DNA of 6,786 nucleotides from a bacterium (GCA_017541565.1 JAFXYU010000232.1:1-6786), one strand, 5' to 3'. Positions 1 through 5,273 are shown, counted from the first letter of the stretch. Made by a program: numbers and translations. Notes: generated by a model not told the origin, from the letters alone.

Positions 1-33
1 CCACGAAAAGTGGGTTCTCATCCTCATCCCAAA

Positions 34-70
34 ATAAAACAGGATAGAACAAAAGTTCATCCTGTTTTAT
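34..70 (-). terminator. Second terminator-like hairpin in the repeat
   Basis: Twelve base pairs (34-45 with 59-70) are topped by GAAC/GTTC with an AAAA loop, and the minus-strand 3' arm ends TTTTATTTT. It sits at the same distance after the copied tRNA tail as the hairpin at 219-256 sits after the real tRNA. The sequences of the arms differ but remain paired. Confidence 0.65.
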
Positions 71-71
71 A

Positions 72-87
72 CAGAGGGGATGGGATT
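72..87 (-). repeat. Copy of tRNA-Ser 3' end (acceptor plus T-arm)
   Basis: These 16 bases are identical to 258-273, the discriminator, 3' acceptor strand and 3' half of the T arm of the intact tRNA-Ser. The next nine bases of the tRNA (274-282) reappear only at 182-190, after the insert. There is no D arm or anticodon arm, so this is a remnant and not a second tRNA. Confidence 0.85.
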
Positions 88-181
88 TCTCTTACTCGCT
101 CGCATAAAACGGCAATTCCGGATTTTGTCTGCAAGTCTTACGACTTTTGACAAAACTCCTCCAGCCTCTGCTCGCTCGCGC
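88..181. repeat. 94-nt insert splitting the copied tRNA T-loop
   Basis: The segment lies exactly between two pieces that are contiguous in the tRNA (72-87 and 182-190). It carries the 9-bp direct repeat CTCGCTCGC near both ends (95-103 and 171-179). Inside is a hairpin: TTTTGTC 123-129 pairs with GACAAAA 149-155, and AAGTC 133-137 with GACTT 142-146. It looks more GC-rich than the flanking genes. No reading frame in it is convincing. It may be a very small inserted element or a remnant of tRNA-targeted recombination. Confidence 0.6.
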
Positions 182-218
182 CGAACCCACAAAGGCGGGT
201 TCTCATCCTCATCCCAAA

Positions 219-256
219 ATAAAAAACAGTCCGACAGAAGTCAAACTGTTTTTTAT
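219..256 (-). terminator. Terminator hairpin after tRNA-Ser
   Basis: Immediately after the tRNA discriminator base, 12 bp pair (219-230 with 245-256). An inner 3-bp GAC/GTC stem with a 4-nt loop follows. On the minus strand the 3' arm ends in a T-rich run (TTTTTTATTTT). The location and T tract fit an intrinsic terminator for the tRNA transcript. Confidence 0.75.
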
Positions 257-257
257 A

Positions 258-344
258 CAGAGGGGATGGGATTCGAACCCACGGTAGAGCAAGCCCTACA
301 CAACCCTTCCAAGATTGCACCATCAACCACTCGGACACCCCTCT
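258..344 (-). tRNA. tRNA-Ser (anticodon GGA)
   Basis: Reading the minus strand, a full class II tRNA folds. The acceptor arm AGAGGGG pairs perfectly with CCCCTCT and is followed by discriminator G, as is usual for tRNA-Ser. The anticodon stem CAATC/GGTTG encloses loop TTGGAAG, giving anticodon GGA (reads UCC/UCU). A long variable arm (stem GTAG/CTAC region) precedes the T arm GTGGG-TTCGAAT-CCCAT. The 3' CCA is not encoded (TAT follows), so it must be added by nucleotidyltransferase. The gene is 87 nt, has its own promoter, and is followed within a few bases by a terminator hairpin. Its 3' end is copied downstream in a tandem repeat. Confidence 0.96.
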
Positions 345-358
345 ATGATTGTTTCTTA

Positions 359-387
359 ATTATATACAAGAGAAAATTGATTGTAAA
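359..387 (-). promoter_or_regulatory. Promoter of tRNA-Ser
   Basis: On the minus strand, a TTTACA -35 (382-387), a 17-bp spacer and a perfect TATAAT -10 (359-364) lie just before the tRNA. Transcription would start near 352, about 8 nt before the mature 5' end, which suits RNase P processing of a short leader. Confidence 0.85.
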
Positions 388-470
388 TATACAACTAAAG
401 TTATAGGTCTTTCGGACGATATATCCTCCATTCTAATGATTTTTTTTTACAAAATTATTGGTATTCTGTT

Positions 471-494
471 CTAGTTAAGGAAAAATCTAACTAG
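471..494. promoter_or_regulatory. 7-bp inverted repeat before the first operon
   Basis: CTAGTTA (471-477) and TAACTAG (488-494) are perfect inverted copies with a 10-nt spacer, ending 7 nt before the Shine-Dalgarno AGGA (501-504) of the 510 gene. A TTTACA at 446-451 could be a -35, but no good -10 follows at the right distance. The repeat could be an operator over a weak promoter or a leader hairpin. The rest of 345-509 shows only the tRNA promoter. Confidence 0.35.
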
Positions 495-509
495 TAAGAA
501 AGGAAATAT

Positions 510-1115
510 ATGGCAAAGATTCAGAAAGTAGAACTTAATCTGGGACAAAAAATCATTAACCCCTTTAAGACATCAAGAAATTCAACTACAAATCCATTTA
601 AGTATCAGGATTTTGAAGGAAACGCATTGGATATTTCTGTTTGTGCAGACGTATTTGAAACTGCTTCCGCAAAGTCAAGTAAACTCAAACTGATTACATC
701 ATCGGTTATGGGCAGTATGACAAAATTACGCTCAAGCATTACAGAACCCATTATCAATTTTGTAAAAAGAATTGGTACAGGTATTTCAAATGCTTGGGAT
801 TACGCTAAAAACACTAATATATCCGAAGTTCGCGGCTTCAGAACCATTTCGGAAGTATTGGGCAAGGATGTTACAGATATCGGACATGATATAAAAAATT
901 CAATCTCTGATTCAGTGTCAGGGTTGGGAAGAAATATTCACGACAAAATATCCTCAATCACTCCTGATTTAACGGGGCTTGGAAAAGGAATTTTCGAAAA
1001 ATGGTCTGCTCTTATTGAAAGAGTTCATCATAATAAAATTTCCAAAGAAACTACTGTTTCTGAATTAAAAGCAATGTGGGAAAATGAAATCGCTTTGGCA
1101 AAGGAGGCTGCATAA
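510..1115 (+). CDS. Hypothetical protein, 201 aa, with NPF and FEG motifs
   Basis: I do not recognise a named family. The start ATG has an AAAGGA site 5 nt upstream. The N-terminal 50 residues look unstructured and hold two NPF tripeptides (17-19, 28-30) and an F-E-G-N segment (35-38) followed by a 'DVF' motif (47-49). From about residue 60 the protein is predicted helical and amphipathic, with a Gly/Ser/Ile-rich stretch (116-160) in which 'DIGHDI' and 'GLGRNIHDKI' recur in repeat-like fashion. There is no signal peptide or clear membrane span. It is the first gene of a two-gene operon; its last codons (K-E-A-A-stop) contain the AAGGAGG site of the next gene, and the stop overlaps that gene's ATG. 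The two products are likely made in linked amounts and may act together (inference). Confidence 0.85.
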   Translation: MAKIQKVELNLGQKIINPFKTSRNSTTNPFKYQDFEGNALDISVCADVFETASAKSSKLKLITSSVMGSMTKLRSSITEPIINFVKRIGTGISNAWDYAKNTNISEVRGFRTISEVLGKDVTDIGHDIKNSISDSVSGLGRNIHDKISSITPDLTGLGKGIFEKWSALIERVHHNKISKETTVSELKAMWENEIALAKEAA

Positions 1116-1117
1116 TG
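1101..1117 (+). promoter_or_regulatory. Shine-Dalgarno and TAATG coupling site
   Basis: AAGGAGG (1101-1107) lies inside the last codons of the 510 gene, 7 nt before the ATG at 1115. Stop TAA and start ATG share one A (TAATG), which favours termination-reinitiation. The arrangement recurs almost identically at 4513-4529. Confidence 0.8.
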
Positions 1118-1471
1118 AATAAAAACGTAGCAGAAATAATTGATGCACTCGCTGCACATGAAGACCATTCTTCAATCGGAGTTCTTGAAGAACTCGGTAC
1201 GAATTCTCCGGATAATGAAGTTAGAGAATATACTTCCCGCGCATTGGTAAGAAAAAATGTTCACGATTCATTAAAAGTTGTAATCATTAATCAGGGCAAA
1301 GGTATCAATGATCTTTCACCATCTGTTGCCATGAGTACAATTAATGAAATCTTATCATTAAAAGATAAAACAGAAGTTATTAAGATTCTTGATGACACAA
1401 TTAACATGCATTCCGACGAAAACGTTAAGGAAAACGCACGCTCGGTAAAATCATTGTTAGCGTTAAGTTAA
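1115..1471 (+). CDS. Small helical protein with HEAT-like repeats, 118 aa
   Basis: The sequence is all-helical in character and contains two similar segments. 'NEVREYTSRALV' (about 34-45) and 'ENVKENARSVKSLL' (about 102-115) follow the HEAT-repeat pattern of an Asp/Asn turn, then V-R/K and spaced Ala/Leu. Each is preceded by a Leu/Ile-rich helix ('VLEELG', 'VIKILDD'). HEAT-type repeats usually form protein-binding solenoids, so a partner-binding role is likely, perhaps to the 201-aa protein encoded just before it; this is inference. There is no signal peptide or membrane span. The gene overlaps its upstream neighbour by one base and is followed 20 nt later by a strong terminator, so it ends the operon. 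The family assignment is by eye only. Confidence 0.8.
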   Translation: MNKNVAEIIDALAAHEDHSSIGVLEELGTNSPDNEVREYTSRALVRKNVHDSLKVVIINQGKGINDLSPSVAMSTINEILSLKDKTEVIKILDDTINMHSDENVKENARSVKSLLALS

Positions 1472-1491
1472 TAACTCAATCATAATATTGT

Positions 1492-1521
1492 AAACCCTCT
1501 CCCTAAAAAGAGAGGGTTTTT
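1492..1521 (+). terminator. Intrinsic terminator of the first operon
   Basis: A perfect 10-bp stem (1492-1501 with 1510-1519; AAACCCTCTC/GAGAGGGTTT) with an 8-nt loop is followed by a T run (1517-1521). It lies between convergent genes. On the minus strand the T run is short (TTT then A), so it may also stop rubrerythrin transcripts, less efficiently. Confidence 0.9.
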
Positions 1522-1528
1522 AGTTTGT

Positions 1529-2098
1529 TTAAAACTTTTCTGTAAACAATCTGAAAAATTCCTGTTCGTGTTCACAAACAGGGCATTTGCATGGTGCTTC
1601 TTTGCCGATATGCGTATGTCCGCATTTCGTGCAAATCCACTGATTAACTTCTTCTTTTTTGTATAGAGTTTCCTTTTTTATCAGTTCTGCAAGAGTTGAA
1701 AACCTGTGTGAATGTCTTTTTTCAATTTCACTTATGTTGTTAAAAAGTCTTGATATATCATCAAATCCTTCCGTTTTTGCAACTTGTGAAGCGTTTTTGT
1801 AAACATTTTCCCATTCGTCACGTTCTGCGGACGCTGAAGCAATCAAGTTTTCGTAAGTATCACCGATAAAATACGGGTAATTTATGTTTGGTGTGTAGAA
1901 ACCGTTGGGAATATGACTGTAAAATAGTTTTGCGTGTTCTCTTTCGTTTTCGGCAGTTTCAAGAAAGATCTCACTAATCAGATTGTATCCTTCTTTTTTC
2001 GCCAGTTTTGCATAAATTATGTAACGATTTCTTGACTGAGATTCGCCCGTGAAAGCATTAATCAGTTTTTGTTTAGTTTCTGATGTTTCAAATTTCAT
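1529..2098 (-). CDS. rbr: Rubrerythrin
   Basis: A 189-aa protein of normal rubrerythrin length (about 190). An N-terminal ferritin-like diiron domain (about 1-145) shows the expected carboxylate/His pattern: Glu19, E52-x-x-H55, Glu92/Glu95, and E126-x-x-H129. A C-terminal rubredoxin-type Fe(SCys)4 domain has C156-x-x-C159 and C172-P-V-C175, with an additional Cys170. In anaerobes rubrerythrin is a cytoplasmic NAD(P)H-linked peroxidase that removes hydrogen peroxide. An ATG 18 nt further upstream (2114-2116) is in frame, but AAGGAG lies between the two, 6 nt before the ATG at 2098, so the shorter start is chosen. The promoter-like TATACT and an inverted repeat lie just upstream, suggesting its own redox-responsive control. 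Confidence 0.95.
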   Translation of the reverse strand: MKFETSETKQKLINAFTGESQSRNRYIIYAKLAKKEGYNLISEIFLETAENEREHAKLFYSHIPNGFYTPNINYPYFIGDTYENLIASASAERDEWENVYKNASQVAKTEGFDDISRLFNNISEIEKRHSHRFSTLAELIKKETLYKKEEVNQWICTKCGHTHIGKEAPCKCPVCEHEQEFFRLFTEKF

Positions 2099-2104
2099 TT
2101 TTGA

Positions 2105-2110
2105 CTCCTT
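2105..2110 (-). promoter_or_regulatory. Ribosome binding site deciding the rbr start
   Basis: On the minus strand AAGGAG ends 6 nt before the ATG at 2098 and lies inside the frame of the alternative longer start (2116). This argues that translation begins at 2098. Confidence 0.85.
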
Positions 2111-2119
2111 TTGCATAGG

Positions 2120-2146
2120 AGTATAAACTTAAATTTAATAAGTTTA
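2120..2146 (-). promoter_or_regulatory. rbr promoter with operator-like inverted repeat
   Basis: A -10 like TATACT (2120-2125 on the minus strand) lies just before the rbr ribosome site, with no good -35. Overlapping it is a perfect 8-bp inverted repeat, TAAACTTA (2124-2131) and TAAGTTTA (2139-2146), with a 7-nt AT-only spacer. The overlap is what a repressor or redox-regulator site would look like. The sequence does not clearly match a PerR, Fur or Rex box that I can name. Confidence 0.5.
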
Positions 2147-2159
2147 ATCACCTGACCGA

Positions 2160-2993
2160 CTAATCTATATAGGTATCGCTAAGGAGTTTTATTCTGAAAT
2201 TTGAGCCTGCGGGGATATTCACATGTCCGCCTTTGTTAAAGAAAGCACATATAGGTGAAGTCAGAGTGTTAAGTCCGAGACAAAGAGTTCCGTACAAAAA
2301 CGGGAACGGTGAAAACAGCACTGTTGAACTTTCTCCTCCCAGATTTATTGTCAGCGTGAGCATCCTGTTGAATATTGAGCGTCCCCAGTTTCCCTTTTTC
2401 CACATTGTTTTAAGGTATTTTCTTTCACCTTTTATGTCGTTAAAAAAGACCTTTTTGTCTTTTGCCCTTGTAACGTAAGCATTAAGAGGGTATGTTTGCC
2501 CTTTGTATTTCATGTTTCGTATTCTTATAACGACAAGTCCGCCGTTGCAAGTTATTTGAGGCTGGTGCGATTCAAGAATCTCTCCGGTAAAAGTTGTTCC
2601 GGCGGGGATGGCAAAGTGACGGTTTACTACTTGTTTTCTGAGCGTAAAATTAACCATTGTGCCTTTTTTTTGCCAATCTGAAATCTGAGCGTTATTTGTA
2701 ACATTAAAAGAAGTTCCCCGTGATATTTTTGTGTTTCCGGATGTTACTAATTTTGTCGGTGCTGTATATTTTTCAGATTTAGCCTTTTCTATATTTGGAG
2801 TTTTACCGTTTTTTAGTAAATCAGGCAAATCCGGAAGGGTATCAAGTTCTTCTGTATTGGTGTCATTTATTAACTTTGAGGAGTTATAATTTTTTCGGAT
2901 ATCATCATCAACAGTCATGTCCAAATCGAAGGCAAGAGCATGCTCAGAAGTAAAAATTATTACAAAAAGTGTAAATATTACAATTCTTAACAT
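2160..2993 (-). CDS. Secreted/periplasmic protein with IPAGT motifs, 277 aa
   Basis: A Sec signal peptide is clear: hydrophobic residues 4-15, then A19-L20-A21, with predicted cleavage before Phe22. Residues 22-80 are polar and Asp/Asn/Lys-rich, probably a flexible linker. The rest looks beta-rich, with three related turns: 'SRGTSF' (91-96), 'IPAGTTF' (129-135) and 'IPAGSNF' (260-266). Between the last two are a strand-rich region (150-180) and a hydrophobic stretch (about 223-252). 'PAG(T/S)-x-F' turns followed by G-x-(I/V) strands occur in beta-barrel envelope proteins, including VirB10/TrbI-like domains; the likeness is weak and no secretion genes are nearby, so no function is assigned. 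The start is supported by AGGA 7 nt upstream and a strong promoter. The next gene in the same direction, rbr, begins 61 nt after its stop. Confidence 0.85.
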   Translation of the reverse strand: MLRIVIFTLFVIIFTSEHALAFDLDMTVDDDIRKNYNSSKLINDTNTEELDTLPDLPDLLKNGKTPNIEKAKSEKYTAPTKLVTSGNTKISRGTSFNVTNNAQISDWQKKGTMVNFTLRKQVVNRHFAIPAGTTFTGEILESHQPQITCNGGLVVIRIRNMKYKGQTYPLNAYVTRAKDKKVFFNDIKGERKYLKTMWKKGNWGRSIFNRMLTLTINLGGESSTVLFSPFPFLYGTLCLGLNTLTSPICAFFNKGGHVNIPAGSNFRIKLLSDTYID

Positions 2994-3027
2994 TTTATAA
3001 TCCTGTCTTACTCTAATTTACATCCCA

Positions 3028-3056
3028 ATTGTAACAAATTTTTAAGGAACTAGCAA
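3028..3056 (-). promoter_or_regulatory. Promoter of the secreted-protein gene
   Basis: On the minus strand, TTGCTA (3051-3056), a 17-bp spacer and TACAAT (3028-3033) are seen. The TG one base before the -10 makes an extended -10 (TGTTACAAT). The predicted start near 3021 gives a leader of about 28 nt containing AGGA (3001-3004). Confidence 0.8.
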
Positions 3057-3117
3057 AATTTTTTTTGATTTGTTTTATTATAGTAGATGTAGTACATAAC
3101 TTAGATTGGAAACAGTA

Positions 3118-4527
3118 ATGAAAATTCATTCGACGCAAAATCTAAACTCAATTAGGGATAATATAACAACCAACAAATCTTCTTTCGGAGAAGTCAGACA
3201 GGACGTCACGGATACGCGATACTTGGTGCGAACCGGCATGTCAGATGTATACTTGCATGGGGGGAGTTCATTTAAGGGAAAGAGCAACCCTAAAAAATTA
3301 ATTAAGGTATTAATGAATGATTATTTAAAAGCCGCGGATAAAGAGAAATGGTATGATAAAATTCTCGACCACGGCTTTTTTAATGACTGCTTAGATTTTA
3401 TGAAGCACGAGGTGTTTGTTCAATCTGCGATTTCTTGTCTGGTATGTATGGCAATGCGTCCGGCAACCATTATGGCACTTCCTTCAAAGAAAGATAAACA
3501 AGACAATATGTATGCATCTGCTCACTCGGTATCTTCAGGACTTGTCGGTTTGATTAGTTCAATATTGATTGCGATACCGTTCTCAAAAGGTGTTAAATAT
3601 GCACAGAAAAATATGATGCATCATCTTGATACGGAAATATTAAAGAAAATTAAACCGAATCTTGAAATAGAGTCAATATGGAAGGATAAAGCAAAAACAA
3701 TCAGAAAACCAATGGAAGAATGGTTGGATAAATACGGTAATCCTTTCTCTGATGATATGAAAAACGTAATGAAGATAGCACGACCAAAACATATTTCAGA
3801 AGTTTCGGAAGAAACATTCAAGATTTTGGGTGTAGATGTTGATTTAGCCGCAATGAGGGGTAAACCGGTTTCCGAATGGGTTGATAGAAGCGGTAAGAAG
3901 ATACATTTCAACTTAAAGGATATGTTTATTGCCGTTCAGGACGAAGGTATGGCAAGTTCGGTTAAGGGCTATGATAATACAAACTTCTTCTCGCTCCAAC
4001 ACATTGATAAAGATTTCTTGAAAGAAGTTATGCCGGAATTGGATATTAAGTCAATAGAAAAAGATGGCAAGAGATTACATACAGATTTCTGGAAGGATGT
4101 TCACGGTAATGACTTTAAGATTAATCTGGATGATATTCACCTTTCATCATATAACGAAACTTCAAATGCGGTTCCTCTTTATACCGGTGCAAAAAGAGGT
4201 AATAAATACATATCAAGACAAACAAATAACGGTTCTTTAGATACAACAAAAGTTCCTGATAAACTTGGTTCTCCGATTATTCAAGATTATTTGGATAATG
4301 ATGCAGAAATGGATATTGCGACTAAAGCGCTTACTTGGCTGCCTGATATTGCAACAAGAGTAATTGTTGCATCCGCAACAATTAAGATGATTCCGATAAT
4401 TCTGAAGAATATCTTCCATTTGGAAAAGAAGAAGAAATCAGAGGATGTAAAACAGGCAGAAATCAAGCCTATATCGACGGATGATAAGATTAAAAGCAAA
4501 GTTGCTTCCTCAAAGGAGGTGGCATAA
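3118..4527 (+). CDS. Membrane protein with triplicated module, 469 aa
   Basis: I do not recognise a named family. A TTG four codons upstream (3106) is in frame but has no ribosome site, whereas GGA at 3108-3110 fits the ATG at 3118. The N-terminal 90 residues are polar with the F-K-G signature at 52-54. Two predicted membrane segments follow (about 99-121 and 139-159) with a short charged loop. A soluble middle region contains three diverged copies of a module of about 45-50 residues (171-220, 231-272, 297-343), each with a late Trp-x-Asp and a Gly-Asn/Lys turn. A last hydrophobic segment (about 404-433) precedes a Lys-rich tail ending K-E-V-A. It overlaps the next gene by one base, so the two membrane proteins probably form a complex (inference). 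No enzymatic motif is visible. Confidence 0.87.
   Translation: MKIHSTQNLNSIRDNITTNKSSFGEVRQDVTDTRYLVRTGMSDVYLHGGSSFKGKSNPKKLIKVLMNDYLKAADKEKWYDKILDHGFFNDCLDFMKHEVFVQSAISCLVCMAMRPATIMALPSKKDKQDNMYASAHSVSSGLVGLISSILIAIPFSKGVKYAQKNMMHHLDTEILKKIKPNLEIESIWKDKAKTIRKPMEEWLDKYGNPFSDDMKNVMKIARPKHISEVSEETFKILGVDVDLAAMRGKPVSEWVDRSGKKIHFNLKDMFIAVQDEGMASSVKGYDNTNFFSLQHIDKDFLKEVMPELDIKSIEKDGKRLHTDFWKDVHGNDFKINLDDIHLSSYNETSNAVPLYTGAKRGNKYISRQTNNGSLDTTKVPDKLGSPIIQDYLDNDAEMDIATKALTWLPDIATRVIVASATIKMIPIILKNIFHLEKKKKSEDVKQAEIKPISTDDKIKSKVASSKEVA
3628..4146 (+). repeat. Three diverged copies of a protein module
   Basis: Protein-level repeats encoded at 3628-3777, 3808-3933 and 4006-4146. Aligned anchors are 'EILKKIKPNLEIESI' / 'ETFKILGVDVDLAAM' / 'DFLKEVMPELDIKSI', then 'EEWLDKYGNPF' / 'SEWVDRSGKKI' / 'DFWKDVHGNDF', then a (D/N)-(D/L)-(M/K/D)-rich end. 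The copies are too diverged to be obvious at the DNA level, implying an old internal triplication. Confidence 0.65.
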
Positions 4528-4529
4528 TG
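4513..4529 (+). promoter_or_regulatory. Shine-Dalgarno and TAATG coupling site
   Basis: AAGGAGGT (4513-4520) within the K-E-V-A-stop codons of the 469-aa gene lies 6 nt before ATG 4527. Stop and start share one A. The 20-nt pattern CAAAGGAGGnnGCATAATGA is shared with the junction near 1115. Confidence 0.8.
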
Positions 4530-5273
4530 AGAGTACAAGGGATAAACAATTATTATTTAAATAACAATAATAACAAGATAAAATCTGATAGTGCAAATAC
4601 AAATCCGACACCGGAATATTCACCTTCTTTCAGAGGTGAAGGCGGATGGAGTGAAAAGTTATCCGATTTTATATCAAAGATGTATGCAAAGTATTATGCA
4701 AAGCCTATGTATAACCAACAGTGGCTTTATAAGGCATCAAAGAAGATGACCAGAGTTCCCGGTAAAATGACCGCGCATATGGCAACATTAGGTTCATTTA
4801 TTACGAGCGGTGTTTATATCGACAGAACTTTGAAAAATAAAGATTTGGATAATGAAAAGAAAAAGACACTTGCGATAAACCAAGGTTTATGCTTCCTTGT
4901 TCCTACCGCTTGTGCTTATACTGTAGACCATTTGTTAAAGGATAAAATAAAAGAAAAAGAGTACAGATATGCAGGCAGACAACTTGCAAAAATAAGTAAG
5001 AAAATGTCCAAAATGTCGGATGCTCAAATTAAGGACTTTAACAAATTAATGGGAGACCGCCTGAAAGGCTTCTCAACTCTTGCAACTCTTATAACATTCA
5101 CTCTGATTTATCGTTATGTAACACCGGTTCTGATGACACCGATTGCAAACTGGTGCGGTGAATACTTAAATAATAGAAATGCAAAGAAGAAAGCCTTAGC
5201 AGAAAAAATTAAATTGGATACACAAAATCAAAAAGTAGATGAAAGTAAAATATCAACCTCAAAAGTAGCATAG
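4527..5273 (+). CDS. Membrane protein with SFRG motif, 248 aa
   Basis: No named family is recognised. The N-terminus is Asn-rich (five Asn in a row at 12-16) and likely disordered, ending in the P-S-F-R-G signature (33-37). Then come a basic Tyr/Lys-rich amphipathic stretch, predicted membrane segments at about 81-98, 115-136 and 181-208, and a Lys-rich cytoplasm-like tail ending S-K-V-A. The layout (signature, two spans separated by a charged loop, polar middle, span, Lys tail) parallels the 469-aa protein encoded before it, which suggests distant paralogy or a two-part complex. Translation is coupled through the TAATG overlap. A terminator follows 20 nt after the stop, so it closes the operon. 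Confidence 0.87.
   Translation: MRVQGINNYYLNNNNNKIKSDSANTNPTPEYSPSFRGEGGWSEKLSDFISKMYAKYYAKPMYNQQWLYKASKKMTRVPGKMTAHMATLGSFITSGVYIDRTLKNKDLDNEKKKTLAINQGLCFLVPTACAYTVDHLLKDKIKEKEYRYAGRQLAKISKKMSKMSDAQIKDFNKLMGDRLKGFSTLATLITFTLIYRYVTPVLMTPIANWCGEYLNNRNAKKKALAEKIKLDTQNQKVDESKISTSKVA

Larger units (their letters stand above)
5..190 (-). repeat. tRNA-tail tandem repeat unit (~186 bp period)
   Basis: Compared with 191-282, this segment repeats the same parts in the same order: an ACCC-rich hairpin, the block GGGTTCTCATCCTCATCCC (12-30, again at 197-215), a terminator-like hairpin, and the 3' end of tRNA-Ser. Equivalent positions are 185-186 bp apart. The unit differs from the tRNA-proximal copy by a 94-nt insert (88-181). 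The window starts with CCAC, the last bases of the T-stem copy, so a further unit probably lies to the left. The organisation resembles the repeats after E. coli tyrT that carry the last bases of the tRNA gene; this is an analogy, not shown homology. Confidence 0.8.

Noticed and set aside
72..190. A second tRNA gene
   Set aside because: Only the acceptor 3' strand and T-arm pieces are present; there is no anticodon or D arm.
1..282. CRISPR array
   Set aside because: Only two copies of long, structured, tRNA-derived blocks exist, with no short regular repeats or unique spacers.
138..338. Open frame of 66 codons on the minus strand
   Set aside because: It consists largely of the tRNA-Ser sequence and its terminator read as protein.
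80..406. Open frame of 108 codons on the plus strand
   Set aside because: It runs through the repeat insert and antisense to tRNA-Ser, has no ribosome site, and its composition follows the repeat.
2233..2681. Plus-strand open frames of 81 and 61 codons
   Set aside because: They lie antisense to the secreted-protein gene, which has a signal peptide, ribosome site and promoter.
3061..3100. Plus-strand promoter for the 3118 gene (TTGATT at 3065 with TGTAGT at 3088, or TATAGT at 3079)
   Set aside because: No combination has both boxes close to consensus at proper spacing, so it is not listed as a feature.
3106..3117. TTG start extending the 469-aa protein by four residues
   Set aside because: No ribosome site precedes it, whereas GGA is well placed for the ATG at 3118.
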